From NCBI RefSeq assembly GCF_031326225.1, contig NZ_CP133720.1:3472001-3536000 (forward strand): a stretch of DNA of 64,000 bases. The letters run 5' to 3'. The notes below the pieces were generated by a model. The model did no database searches and had not been told where the DNA came from. It saw only the letters and a list, made by a program, of their open reading frames with translations. Position 1 is the stretch's first letter; the number at the start of each line of letters is the position of its first letter. This document shows positions 34,523-43,171 of the stretch, one piece after another. Source of the DNA: Undibacterium cyanobacteriorum (GTDB lineage: Bacteria; Pseudomonadota; Gammaproteobacteria; Burkholderiales; Burkholderiaceae_D). The translations under genes were made by a program, and so were the position numbers.

Positions 34523-35953
34523 TCAATAGCGAACTTGAGCGCGATAGATCAATTTAGTTGTGCCATCCGCAGGAACTTGGACTTTCCAAACTGCAGTGTT
34601 ACTCGCACCTTTCGTATACGGATGACTACTCGATTGAATCTGCCAGTCACCCGGCATAGGTTCCTGCACTGTCACGGTCACCGCTTCTTTCTTAGCGTTT
34701 TTCAAGACGACTTCATAGGCGCTTTCAAAAATATAGTTGTACTTTGAGTTGCCTGCAATTTTCTTGAAGTCGGTTTGCTTTTTATCTGCAGTCACATCGA
34801 AAGCATCGCCCAATTTCAAACGGATCTTTTCATTTCTTGGGGTATGGTCAATACGATCTTCGCCGATAAACTGCGCATTGCCAGCACTATCTTTCTTGTA
34901 AACTCGGACGACACCTTTCGGTAAGGGCATCCCTAACTGACTGCTTTCTTTATTATCGAACTCCAGAAAGGTCCCTACTTTGAGCTTCTGTCCCAAATCA
35001 CCAGCGGCGCCTTGATAATAATAATCGGCACCGCGCAAGAGGAATTCCTTACGCGCTGGAACTCCGTTAGAACCAAGCAGCGCAACCTGCTTCGTTTGAT
35101 TCTCAGCGATCGTGGTTGGCCGACCTAATGTGTACATATGGTATTCGAACAGCGACTCACTTTGCATCTCTGGGGCCTTGGCCATCGGTGCAGCGGCCAT
35201 GGCTCGCACTGCGCCAGAACGCGCAAACTGATCGCTCACTTGATTCACATCACCTGCCACGAGCTGCAGCTTGGCATTCTTATAGGTCGCGCCACTTGTG
35301 TTGGTCAGTGTGACCCATCCTGAAATATCCAGCTTATCTTCAGCAGGATTGAGCTCCAAAACATAGTCCGCTTTCCAGCTCAAACCGCCCGTCAAGTAAC
35401 TCAGCTCAATATCCTGCGTCGCGTTCTGAGTACTGTCTAGTGCCATGGTTAGCGTCGGGCGATCACGCAAATTTTGCGGCACACTGTTATACACGATTCG
35501 TGCAGGCAAACCGGTTTCAATGCGATTGCCGATCTTCAACACCGCGCCTTCATTGGCTGACAAAACCTCAGCAACTTCCGTGGTTTCAACGCCAGTATTC
35601 GGATTAGTGCGCACCACATTCACGGTTTGTCCGACAAATTTCTCCAACATTTTCTGGGGCGTAAGGAGTTCGAAATTGAAGTTCTGCTCCAAGACGGAAA
35701 CGCTTCCCGGTGCGCTAACGCTGCGTAGTAAGGCGGTTTCAGCGCGCATGTTCGCACTTACATCACGGAAGGCTAAATTGATATTGCCTTTCTTGAGAGG
35801 GATGCGACGCTGATCTTTCACCAATGCCAGATTCTCATTGTAGATGGTGACCGCCACTTCTTTTTGCTCCGCCAAACTTGTACGTTGCTCGACCTCTTGT
35901 GCATAAGCGTTCAAAGATAAACACGCCATGACGACGCTTGCTGTTCTTAGCAT
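34523..35953 (-). CDS. DUF4139 family exported protein
   Basis: A 476-residue protein with a signal peptide (about 1-18, ending NAYAQ). The body fits DUF4139, a beta-rich domain of unknown function with the segments VTIYNENLALVKDQR near the front, LSYLTGGLSWKADYVLEL in the middle and a C-terminal ESAYEVVLKNAKKEAVTV region with a PMPGDWQI motif. A strong AGGAGAAG ribosome site precedes the ATG. It stands alone between two terminators. Nothing in the neighbourhood indicates a role. Confidence 0.88.
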   Translation of the reverse strand: MLRTASVVMACLSLNAYAQEVEQRTSLAEQKEVAVTIYNENLALVKDQRRIPLKKGNINLAFRDVSANMRAETALLRSVSAPGSVSVLEQNFNFELLTPQKMLEKFVGQTVNVVRTNPNTGVETTEVAEVLSANEGAVLKIGNRIETGLPARIVYNSVPQNLRDRPTLTMALDSTQNATQDIELSYLTGGLSWKADYVLELNPAEDKLDISGWVTLTNTSGATYKNAKLQLVAGDVNQVSDQFARSGAVRAMAAAPMAKAPEMQSESLFEYHMYTLGRPTTIAENQTKQVALLGSNGVPARKEFLLRGADYYYQGAAGDLGQKLKVGTFLEFDNKESSQLGMPLPKGVVRVYKKDSAGNAQFIGEDRIDHTPRNEKIRLKLGDAFDVTADKKQTDFKKIAGNSKYNYIFESAYEVVLKNAKKEAVTVTVQEPMPGDWQIQSSSHPYTKGASNTAVWKVQVPADGTTKLIYRAQVRY

Positions 35954-36049
35954 CTTGCTTCTCCTGATGGGATTAATGATGTGGCCGCTCTTAAAACGAA
36001 GCCGCGTTCTTGATCAACGCAGATGATCAACAATGCGACTACAATAACA

Positions 36050-36604
36050 TTACATTAATATGATGGAAAGGTAAGCTAACAGACGTGCCAATCCGCGTTC
36101 CAGTACTTGCAGGATAATGAAGGCAACCAAGACGCTAAAATCAAAACCACCAATCGCGGGAATAATGCGGCGAATCGGTGCCAAGAACGGTGCGTTGAGA
36201 GCACTGACCAAGGGCGCCAATGGCGCGTGCGGATTCACAAAGCTGAAGATCACCTCAAGAATCAAAAGCCCCATCAATCCAAAAATCGCCCACTGCACTA
36301 ATTTGTGAAAAGCCAGTAGAAACACCCACGGCCACGCAAACTGGTTCGCTAACAATAATAGGAAGACACTCGCAAGCACCGCTACCAACCAAGCCGCAAC
36401 CACACTTGCCCAGTCAAACCCAAGAAAGCCGGGCACGATGCGGCGAATCGGTTTCACAATCCAGTCCGTCAGCTGAAAAATCGAATGTGCGAAACTCATT
36501 GGTGGTCTGACTCGTAAGGCCTGCATCCAAAATCTCAGCAAAAGAAAACCTGCTAATACTCCCGCTACTGCGCTTATGATCAGGGACAGTATTTCGAACA
36601 ACAT
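36050..36604 (-). CDS. YggT family membrane protein
   Basis: A 184-residue integral membrane protein with two tandem YGGT repeats, each with a pair of hydrophobic segments and the family motif of the type FxxLTDWIVKPIRRIVPG (about 45-62) and LNAPFLAPIRRIIPAIGGFD (about 138-157). YggT proteins are linked to osmotic tolerance and to cell-envelope or division processes in other bacteria, without a fixed mechanism. I chose the ATG at 36604, which has GAGGA six bases upstream; a TTG two codons earlier is less likely. The ribosome site follows the T run of the preceding gene's terminator almost directly. Confidence 0.9.
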   Translation of the reverse strand: MLFEILSLIISAVAGVLAGFLLLRFWMQALRVRPPMSFAHSIFQLTDWIVKPIRRIVPGFLGFDWASVVAAWLVAVLASVFLLLLANQFAWPWVFLLAFHKLVQWAIFGLMGLLILEVIFSFVNPHAPLAPLVSALNAPFLAPIRRIIPAIGGFDFSVLVAFIILQVLERGLARLLAYLSIILM

Positions 36605-36615
36605 AGTCAATCCTC

Positions 36616-36652
36616 AAAAAAAAACCCACTGGGTGATAAACACACAGTGGGT
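36616..36652 (-). terminator. Rho-independent terminator of the histone H1-like gene
   Basis: An 8-bp stem (ACCCACTG at 36624-36631, CAGTGGGT at 36645-36652), followed on the minus strand by nine T. It ends about 12 bases before the YggT start codon. Confidence 0.88.
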
Positions 36653-36690
36653 ATTGTGCCTGAATAACACCAGGCGTCCAAGCAAGAAAA

Positions 36691-37536
36691 TTATGCTGGA
36701 CGTGTACCAGTTGGGAATGGCCAAGCCGCTGTTGGGCTGACTACTGTCTTGGCTTCCGCTGGCGCAGCTACTGCGGCAGGAGCTGCTGCTGGCTTAGCTG
36801 CTGCTTTTTTAGCTGCTGGTTTCTTTGCTGCTGGTTTCGCTGCAGGAGCGGCCTTTTTTGCGGCTGGCTTAGCCGCCGCTTTTTTTGCTGCTGGCTTAGC
36901 TGCAGGTTTAGCTGCGGCCTTTTTCGCTGCTGGCTTAGCTACTGCTTTTTTAGCGGCTGGCTTAGCTGCTGGTTTAGCTGCTGCTTTCTTTGCTGCTGGT
37001 TTAGCTGCTGCTTTCTTCGCTGCTGGTTTAGCTGCTGCTTTTTTTGCTGCTGGTTTAGCTGCTGGCTTCGCTGCTGCTTTCTTTGCTGCTGGTTTAGCTG
37101 CTGGCTTCGCTGCTGCTTTCTTCGCTGCTGGTTTAGCTGCTGCTTTCTTCGCTGCTGGTTTAGCCGCTGGTTTAGCTGCTGCCTTCTTCGCTGCTGGTTT
37201 AGCTGCTGGCTTTGCTGCTGCTTTCTTCACTGCTGGTTTAGCTGCTGGTTTAGCTGCTGCTTTCTTCGCTGCTGGTTTAGCTGCTGGTTTAGCTGCTGCT
37301 TTCTTCGCTGCTGGCTTAGCTGCTGGTTTAGCTGCTGCTTTCTTCGCTGCTGGCTTAGCTGCTGGTTTAGCTGCTGCTTTCTTCGCTGCTGGTTTAGCTG
37401 CCGCTTTTTTCGCTGCTGGTTTAGCTGCTGGTTTAGCTGCCGCTTTTGCCGCAGGCTTAGCTGCTGCTTTCTTAGCCGCTGGTTTCGCTGCCGGCTTTGC
37501 CGCAGCTACTTTCTTGGCTTCTGGTGCTGTTGCCAT
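36691..37536 (-). CDS. Histone H1-like Ala/Lys/Pro-rich repeat protein
   Basis: A 281-residue, extremely basic protein made almost only of Ala, Lys and Pro. Residues 10 to about 235 are repeats of KPAAK and KKAAA units, the pattern of H1 C-terminal tails and of bacterial proteins such as AlgP and HctB. These bind DNA without sequence preference, and some affect nucleoid compaction or expression. The last 40 residues turn acidic and aromatic (VVSPTAAWPFPTGTRPA). At DNA level the repeat is also near-identical, so copy number could change by slippage in frame. A GAAGGAG ribosome site precedes the ATG. The opposite strand carries a long open frame that is only the mirror of this repeat. Confidence 0.92.
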   Translation of the reverse strand: MATAPEAKKVAAAKPAAKPAAKKAAAKPAAKAAAKPAAKPAAKKAAAKPAAKKAAAKPAAKPAAKKAAAKPAAKPAAKKAAAKPAAKPAAKKAAAKPAAKPAVKKAAAKPAAKPAAKKAAAKPAAKPAAKKAAAKPAAKKAAAKPAAKPAAKKAAAKPAAKPAAKKAAAKPAAKKAAAKPAAKKAAAKPAAKPAAKKAVAKPAAKKAAAKPAAKPAAKKAAAKPAAKKAAPAAKPAAKKPAAKKAAAKPAAAPAAVAAPAEAKTVVSPTAAWPFPTGTRPA

Positions 37537-38022
37537 TTTGTTTCTCCTTCACGTTAGTCGGAAAAAAATCATATTAAAGTTAAAATCCGCTCAAATTTTC
37601 GCAAGCGGATTATTCATCGGCACAAACATGAAGTCTGGTTGCGCTAATGAATTCGGCACCACAAGCGACGTCCACTACCTTTCGTCGCTATTAAATGGCT
37701 TTGTCGTTTGTCCCTTATTCTTATTTACAACGAACAGACCTTAACGATTTTTGACAACAGCCACCATTAACACTCTCTTCGGACATCCTTGAATCACAAA
37801 AGAGCGTGCTGGAATTCGATCACATTTCTACCAGTGTAGGCGTAGATTTGAAAAACACAAATGCGCGAGACCCAGCCTCGCCGGGTTCGCGCTTATTTTT
37901 TATCAGTTCGAATGAGTCAGTTAAGTTCATTCAATTTCGCGAAGCCTTTCTTGTTCAAGCACCGCATTTCATTTTCATCGCTTGGCGATGGATGTCCTGA
38001 ACACTTTTGACATCAGCACCTT
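37537..38022. other. Intergenic region between nrdB and the H1-like gene
   Basis: About 485 bases. Next to the H1-like gene is an 8-bp hairpin (AATCCGCT at 37584-37591, AGCGGATT at 37604-37611) in the likely 5' leader. Farther on is the nrdB terminator. Two frames open on the plus strand have no ribosome site or family likeness. Confidence 0.5.
37863..37892. terminator. Hairpin terminator downstream of nrdB
   Basis: Arms GCGCGA(G)ACCC at 37863-37873 and GGGTTCGCGC at 37883-37892 with one bulged base. T-rich sequence follows on both strands. It lies about 130 bases after the nrdB stop. Confidence 0.65.
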
Positions 38023-39210
38023 TTATTCCCAATTGAGTGCACCACCTGTTTGATATTCGATGACACGCGTCTCAAAGAAATTACGTTCTTTTTTCAGATC
38101 GATCATCTCGCTCATCCACGGGAACGGATTTTCTTCTTGTGGGAACAAAACGTCAAGTCCAATTTGTTGTGCTCGACGATTTGCGATGAATCGTAAATAG
38201 CCTTTGAACATTGGCGCGTTCAAACCGAGCACTCCTCGCGGCATTGTATCCTCTGCGTAACGATATTCCAACTCTACGGCACGCAAAAACAACGATTTAA
38301 TCTCTTCGCGGAATGCAGCGGTCCACAAATGTGGGTTCTCCATTTTGATCGTGTTGATCAAATCAATTCCGAAATTGCAGTGCATGGATTCATCACGCAA
38401 GATGTATTGATACTGTTCTGCGGCACCCATCATTTTATTCTGACGACCGAGTGCGAGGATCTGAGTGAAGCCCACATAGAAGAACAAGCCTTCCATCAAA
38501 CACGCGAAGACAATCAAAGAACGCAACAGCGTTTGATCTGCTTCGAGCGTACCTGTTTTGAACTCTGGGTTCGTTAAGACATCAATGAATGGAATCAAGA
38601 ACTGATCCTTGTCGCGAATCGATTCGATCTCGTGATACGCATTGAAAATTTCAGATTCATCCAAGCCCAAGGATTCAACGATGTACTGATAAGCATGCGT
38701 ATGAATCGCCTCTTCGAATGCTTGGCGCAACAAGTATTGGCGGCATTCTGGTGCTGTAATGTGACGATAAGTACCGAGCACAATATTGTTCGCCGCGAGA
38801 GAGTCTGCCGTCACGAAGAAGCCGAGATTGCGCTTCACCAAACGACGTTCATCTTCACTCAAGCCATTTGGATTTTTCCAAAGCTCGATGTCGCGTTGCA
38901 TATTGATCTCTTGTGGCATCCAGTGATTCGCGCAGCCCGCCAAATATTTGTCCCAAGCCCACTTATATTTAAATGGTACGAGCTGGTTCACGTCAGTCTG
39001 ACCATTAATGATGCGCTTGTCCGCTGCGTTGACGCGGCGTGCCATATCGGCCTCGCTGACCACGGTCGGCTTAGTCACCAAAGCTGGATTGAGCGCGACG
39101 TCTTGCGTTTGCAAACGAGTCGCATCGAATGCGCTCGGCGCTGCTGCTGGTGTTACGCGCGGCGCTGGAGCTGGTGCTGCTGGAGCGACTTCATCATCCC
39201 AAGATAGCAT
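38023..39210 (-). CDS. nrdB: Ribonucleotide reductase class Ia, small (radical) subunit
   Basis: The subunit that holds the di-iron tyrosyl radical used by NrdA to reduce ribonucleotides. The 395-residue protein has the helices with iron ligands, including FEEAIHTHAYQYI, DESMHCNFGID and the ExxH pairs, and the C-terminal peptide region ending YQTGGALNWE, which docks on NrdA. The first 60 residues are an Ala/Pro-rich extension common in beta- and gammaproteobacterial NrdB. An AAAGGAAAC ribosome site precedes the ATG. It follows nrdA by 333 bases on the same strand, unusually far for this pair. Confidence 0.96.
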   Translation of the reverse strand: MLSWDDEVAPAAPAPAPRVTPAAAPSAFDATRLQTQDVALNPALVTKPTVVSEADMARRVNAADKRIINGQTDVNQLVPFKYKWAWDKYLAGCANHWMPQEINMQRDIELWKNPNGLSEDERRLVKRNLGFFVTADSLAANNIVLGTYRHITAPECRQYLLRQAFEEAIHTHAYQYIVESLGLDESEIFNAYHEIESIRDKDQFLIPFIDVLTNPEFKTGTLEADQTLLRSLIVFACLMEGLFFYVGFTQILALGRQNKMMGAAEQYQYILRDESMHCNFGIDLINTIKMENPHLWTAAFREEIKSLFLRAVELEYRYAEDTMPRGVLGLNAPMFKGYLRFIANRRAQQIGLDVLFPQEENPFPWMSEMIDLKKERNFFETRVIEYQTGGALNWE

Positions 39211-39543
39211 ATTGTTTCCTTTTCGTTTCTAACTCGAAGTCTCAAAACGCCGATGTATTACCTCAGCTAGACTTCACTTCGAGCATAGCGACCATCGTCA
39301 CTACTGTAATTGTTAACTTTTATTAAATCGGCTTCAAAATCGATTTCGTCTTCAGCGTAAGATCACATCGCTCGATATTTTCGGTGGTTTGCAGCTCGGC
39401 GCTTTTGCGTCACATCAAACACCGAGCCCACCACCTCACAAACAACCAAGCTTATCGTTCGCTGAGTTTGCAGACTAAATTTGCAGACTGACTTTAGCGA
39501 GAGCCCTCAGAAGTCAGTCTACTTGCTAGTCTGCTTACCGGTC
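39211..39543. other. Intergenic region between nrdA and nrdB
   Basis: About 330 bases with no supported gene. The part next to the nrdA stop holds a nested inverted repeat (39470-39534). The remainder is AT-rich toward nrdB and could carry a separate nrdB promoter; no clear NrdR box was found in this gap. Confidence 0.5.
39470..39534. repeat. Nested inverted repeat behind nrdA
   Basis: An inner perfect 10-bp stem (AGACTGACTT at 39485-39494, AAGTCAGTCT at 39511-39520) sits inside outer arms GCAGACT (39470-39476) and AGTCTGC (39528-39534). A second copy of GCAGACT (39483-39489) overlaps the inner arm, so alternative folds are possible. It starts ten bases after the nrdA stop. Confidence 0.75.
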
Positions 39544-42474
39544 TTATTGGCAAGCCTCGCACTCTTCAAAACCTGGATCACCTGGACGCAAATAGCATGC
39601 TGCACCTTCCACGATCGCTGGTGCTGCTGCGACTGGCACTGCCGCTTCGGCTGCCGCCGCATAGCCACCAGAGCCGCCATCCACTGCCACCGCATTCAAC
39701 GCACCCGTCTTGGTGGTCGACTTTTCAGTGTGGGTCGCACCGATGGTACGCAAGTAGTAAGTCGTTTTCAAGCCACGCAACCACGCCAATTTATAAGTCT
39801 CATCGAGCTTCTTACCGGATGCACCAGCCATGTAGATATTCAAAGACTGTGCTTGATCGATCCACTTTTGACGACGTGAAGCTGCTTCAACCAACCAGGT
39901 TGGACTCACTTCGAATGCCGTTGCGTAGAGTTGACGCAAGTCGTCAGGGATGCGGTCGATCTTCGCCAAACTACCGTCGAAGTACTTCAAATCGGAGATC
40001 ATCACGTCATCCCACAAGCCGCGCTCTTTCAAGTCACGCACCAAGTACTCGTTAATTTCCGTGAATTCGCCAGACAAATTCGATTTCACATACAAGTTTT
40101 GGTAAGTTGGTTCGATACAAGCGGACACACCAATAATATTAGAGATGGTCGCTGTTGGAGCGATCGCTACGCAGTTCGAGTTACGCATACCGTATTGTTT
40201 GATACGCTCGCGAACGATAGACCAATCCATGGTTTCAGAACTATCAACTTCCAAATAGCCACCACGCTCTTGCAATAACAAACGAACAGAATCCTGTGGC
40301 AAGATGCCGCGATCCCACAAAGAACCTGTGTAAGAACTATAACGACCACGTTCTTGCGCCAACTCAGTCGAAGCCAAGTAGGCGTAGTAGCACACTGCTT
40401 CCATCGATGTATCAGCGAAGTTGACCGCTTCTTGGCTTGCATACGGCACACGCATAATGTGTAAGCAATCTTGGAAGCCCATGATGCCCAAACCAACTGG
40501 ACGATGACGCAAGTTGGAATCGCGTGCTTTTTTCACTGCGTAGTAGTTAATATCGATCACGTTGTCCAACATACGCATCGCCGTGGTGATCGTACGCTTG
40601 AGTTTTTCATGATCGAGCTTGCCATCTTTCATGTGCGCAGGCATGTTCACTGAACCCAAATTACATACAGCGATCTCGCTGTCGTTGGTATTCAATGTGA
40701 TTTCTGTACACAAATTGGAGCTGTGAACGACACCAACGTGCTGTTGTGGAGAACGGATATTGCATGGATCTTTGAATGTGATCCATGGGTGACCAGTTTC
40801 AAACAGCATCGACAACATCTTGCGCCACAAGTCGAGAGCGGCGACCTTTTTAAACAATTTGATTTCACCACGCGCCGCTTTTTCTTCGTAAGCGGTGTAG
40901 GCTTCTTCGAAGGACTTACCGAATTTATCGTGCAAATCAGGGACATCGGATGGTGAGAACAAGGTCCATTCGCCTTTTTCCATGACGCGCTTCATGAACA
41001 AGTCTGGAATCCAGTTCGACGTATTCATATCATGCGTACGACGACGGTCATCACCGGTGTTCTTACGCAATTCCAAAAATTCTTCGACGTCCATGTGCCA
41101 AGTTTCGAGGTAAGCGCAGACCGCACCTTTACGTTTACCACCTTGGTTAACCGCCACCGCTGTGTCATTCACAACTTTTAAGAATGGCACCACACCTTGA
41201 GACTTACCGTTGGTACCTTTGATGTGCGCACCAAGTGAGCGCACTGGTGTCCAGTCATTACCCAAACCACCGGCATACTTCGCCAGTAAAGCATTTTCTT
41301 TAATTGCTTCGTAAATGCCATCGAGGTCATCGGCCACTGTGGTCAAATAGCAAGACGACAATTGCGAACGTTGTGTCCCACTATTAAAGAGGGTTGGTGT
41401 CGAGCTCATGAAGTCGAAGGTCGACAACAAGTTATAGAACTCAATTGCACGTGCTTCACGATCAATTTCATTCAAAGCCAAACCCATCGCGACGCGCATG
41501 TAGAACGCCTGCGGCATTTCGATACGAATATCGCGAACGTGTAAGAAATAGCGGTCATACAAAGTTTGCAAACCGAGGTAGCCGAACTGCAAGTCACGAT
41601 CGCTGACCAAGGCATTCGCCAATTTCTTCAGATCATATTGAGCTAAACGGGAATCGAGCAAACCAGCTTCAATACCCTTCTTCACGAATTTCGGGAAGTA
41701 TTCGACATATTCTGCAGCCGCATCTTGCTGAGCCACTTCACGACCAAACACTTCTTTACGAACCGTGTGCAACAACAAACGCGCAGTCACTTGGCTGTAC
41801 GCTGGCTCTTTCTCCATCAACGCACGTGCTGCCAATATCGCAGACTTATGCAATTCTTCGACAGGAACGCCGTCGTACAAATTCTTCAAGGTTTCAACCA
41901 AGATCGCTTCTGCGTCAACTAATTTATCCAAACCCAAGCAAGCTGCACTAATCATGTTGCGCACTTGCGCCACATTCAACAGTTGTGGGTGACCGTCAAC
42001 GATCACGTGAATTTGTGGTACCGACGCGTCTTGTTTACCAGCCGCTTGTGCTTCCAATTGTTGGCGACGCTCTTCCATGCGTTTTGCACGATACAAAACA
42101 TAAGCGCGAGCCACATCATGTTCGCCAGAACGCATCAATGCCAATTCAACTTGGTCTTGAATATCTTCAATGTGGAAAGTGCCGCCCGCTGGTTGACGAC
42201 GCATCAAAGCGTTGACCACGCTTCCAGTCAATTGTTCAACCAACTCACGAATCCGTGCGGATGCCGCGCCTTGACCGCCATTCACTGCCAAGAAAGCTTT
42301 TGTGACCGCGATCGCGATCTTTGATGGTTCAAAGCCGACCACCGCGCCGTTACGACGAATCACGCGGTAATCGCTATAGCTTGCGGTTGGCGTCGGCGCC
42401 TGGCCAGAGATACTCGCAAACGCTGCGGCTGGATCATATGCTTGAGTTGATGTTGTATCGATAGAAGAGTGCAT
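39544..42474 (-). CDS. nrdA: Ribonucleotide reductase class Ia, large (catalytic) subunit
   Basis: Reduces ribonucleoside diphosphates to deoxyribonucleotides with NrdB. The 976-residue protein is at the long end of the family. The N-terminal ATP-cone (about 35-130, YRVIRRNGAVVGFEPSKI) is followed by a second, weaker cone-like region (about 155-245), as in Pseudomonas and Burkholderia enzymes. The catalytic core shows SQLSSCYLTT, NLGSVNMPAHM and CVAIAPTATISNIIG. The C-terminal thiol pair that is reduced by thioredoxin is CEACQ at the very end. GGAGG lies four bases before the ATG. NrdR-like boxes lie 330 and 570-630 bases upstream. Confidence 0.97.
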   Translation of the reverse strand: MHSSIDTTSTQAYDPAAAFASISGQAPTPTASYSDYRVIRRNGAVVGFEPSKIAIAVTKAFLAVNGGQGAASARIRELVEQLTGSVVNALMRRQPAGGTFHIEDIQDQVELALMRSGEHDVARAYVLYRAKRMEERRQQLEAQAAGKQDASVPQIHVIVDGHPQLLNVAQVRNMISAACLGLDKLVDAEAILVETLKNLYDGVPVEELHKSAILAARALMEKEPAYSQVTARLLLHTVRKEVFGREVAQQDAAAEYVEYFPKFVKKGIEAGLLDSRLAQYDLKKLANALVSDRDLQFGYLGLQTLYDRYFLHVRDIRIEMPQAFYMRVAMGLALNEIDREARAIEFYNLLSTFDFMSSTPTLFNSGTQRSQLSSCYLTTVADDLDGIYEAIKENALLAKYAGGLGNDWTPVRSLGAHIKGTNGKSQGVVPFLKVVNDTAVAVNQGGKRKGAVCAYLETWHMDVEEFLELRKNTGDDRRRTHDMNTSNWIPDLFMKRVMEKGEWTLFSPSDVPDLHDKFGKSFEEAYTAYEEKAARGEIKLFKKVAALDLWRKMLSMLFETGHPWITFKDPCNIRSPQQHVGVVHSSNLCTEITLNTNDSEIAVCNLGSVNMPAHMKDGKLDHEKLKRTITTAMRMLDNVIDINYYAVKKARDSNLRHRPVGLGIMGFQDCLHIMRVPYASQEAVNFADTSMEAVCYYAYLASTELAQERGRYSSYTGSLWDRGILPQDSVRLLLQERGGYLEVDSSETMDWSIVRERIKQYGMRNSNCVAIAPTATISNIIGVSACIEPTYQNLYVKSNLSGEFTEINEYLVRDLKERGLWDDVMISDLKYFDGSLAKIDRIPDDLRQLYATAFEVSPTWLVEAASRRQKWIDQAQSLNIYMAGASGKKLDETYKLAWLRGLKTTYYLRTIGATHTEKSTTKTGALNAVAVDGGSGGYAAAAEAAVPVAAAPAIVEGAACYLRPGDPGFEECEACQ

Positions 42475-42802
42475 TTCGCCTCCAAGTTCAGGGTCTTATT
42501 AATATGACGGTGTTGCGATGTTTGTGCTGCGATATAACTCTTCATACGTCAAAGAAATCGCTCTATCCTTACGTATGAAAGCGGTACTACAGAATGCCTT
42601 GTTTGATGCCGAACTAAGCAGCGACTCAATTTCGCAGCTCAATTTAAGCATCCAGACCACGGTAAATCATCACTTCAACAACGAGAAATTTTGGTGATCG
42701 TCGCACCTCGTCACTTGCTCCAAGTCTTGTCTCAGCAAAGCTTAGGAATCCATTTTGAGGCTGTCGATACCAGAAAAAATAACCGGGAGAAACTTTCTCA
42801 AA

Positions 42803-42848
42803 CCACTATATCTAGTGCGATTATTTTTATTTGCACTAATTCTAGTGC
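42803..42848. promoter_or_regulatory. NrdR box pair, proximal
   Basis: Two 16-base elements like the NrdR consensus ACACTATATATAGTGT: CCACTATATCTAGTGC at 42803-42818 and GCACTAATTCTAGTGC at 42833-42848. Their centres are 30 bases apart, about three helical turns, as seen for NrdR pairs. They lie about 330 bases before the nrdA ATG. NrdR is the ATP/dATP-sensing repressor of ribonucleotide reductase genes. Confidence 0.78.
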
Positions 42849-43046
42849 CCCGAACTTTAGCTGGCAACCGCTTTTTAACACTTACTCCCGTCTTTTTTTT
42901 CACACGAGCGCGATGAAGTGTTTGACTTTGAACAGGCCTCAAAAGCATGCGAATAGGCATGTGAGTGGGCACTAACATGAACTGCTCAAATACTAGGCAG
43001 CTAGAGAAAATTTCACTCAAAAGAAAATTCCCATGTCGTAAATTAG

Positions 43047-43104
43047 ATACTATATTTAGCGACAATTTTGCAAAATAGCCGCCCACAGACACTAGATCTA
43101 GTGT
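43047..43104. promoter_or_regulatory. NrdR-like box pair, distal
   Basis: A perfect palindrome ACACTAGATCTAGTGT at 43089-43104 and a weaker ATACTATATTTAGCGA at 43047-43062 (12 of 16 consensus matches), with centres 42 bases apart, about four turns. They lie 570-630 bases before nrdA and 70-125 bases past the pilR stop. Confidence 0.55.
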
Positions 43105-43171
43105 TTGGCCTTTTATCAAAAATAGAATTGAGAAAGCTATGAAACGCAGGAAGGCGTGTCTTCAGCCGCCA

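Larger units (their letters stand above)
42475..43171. other. Long regulatory gap upstream of nrdA
   Basis: About 700 bases between pilR and nrdA. It contains two groups of NrdR-like palindromes (listed separately). Several open frames exist: a 125-codon one on the minus strand that runs across all the boxes, and 40- and 93-codon ones on the plus strand. None has a ribosome site or a recognisable sequence, so I treat the region as non-coding. Related genomes often have ampD here; none is present. Confidence 0.55.

Noticed and set aside
36749..37744. Long open frame on the plus strand opposite the H1-like gene
   Set aside because: It is the mirror of the Ala/Lys/Pro repeat and gives only Ala, Gly, Leu and Phe repeats; the minus strand has the ribosome site and terminator.
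42475..42800. Cobalamin riboswitch in the nrdA leader
   Set aside because: No B12-box-like conserved sequence was seen on the minus strand; the NrdR boxes explain regulation better.
42575..42975. Two overlapping plus-strand frames upstream of nrdA (40 and about 93 codons)
   Set aside because: Joined by a GTGA overlap, which looks suggestive, but there is no ribosome site, no recognisable sequence, and the second crosses the NrdR boxes.
42742..43119. 125-codon minus-strand frame between pilR and nrdA
   Set aside because: It runs across all NrdR-like boxes, has no ribosome site and no family likeness; the gap is better read as regulatory.
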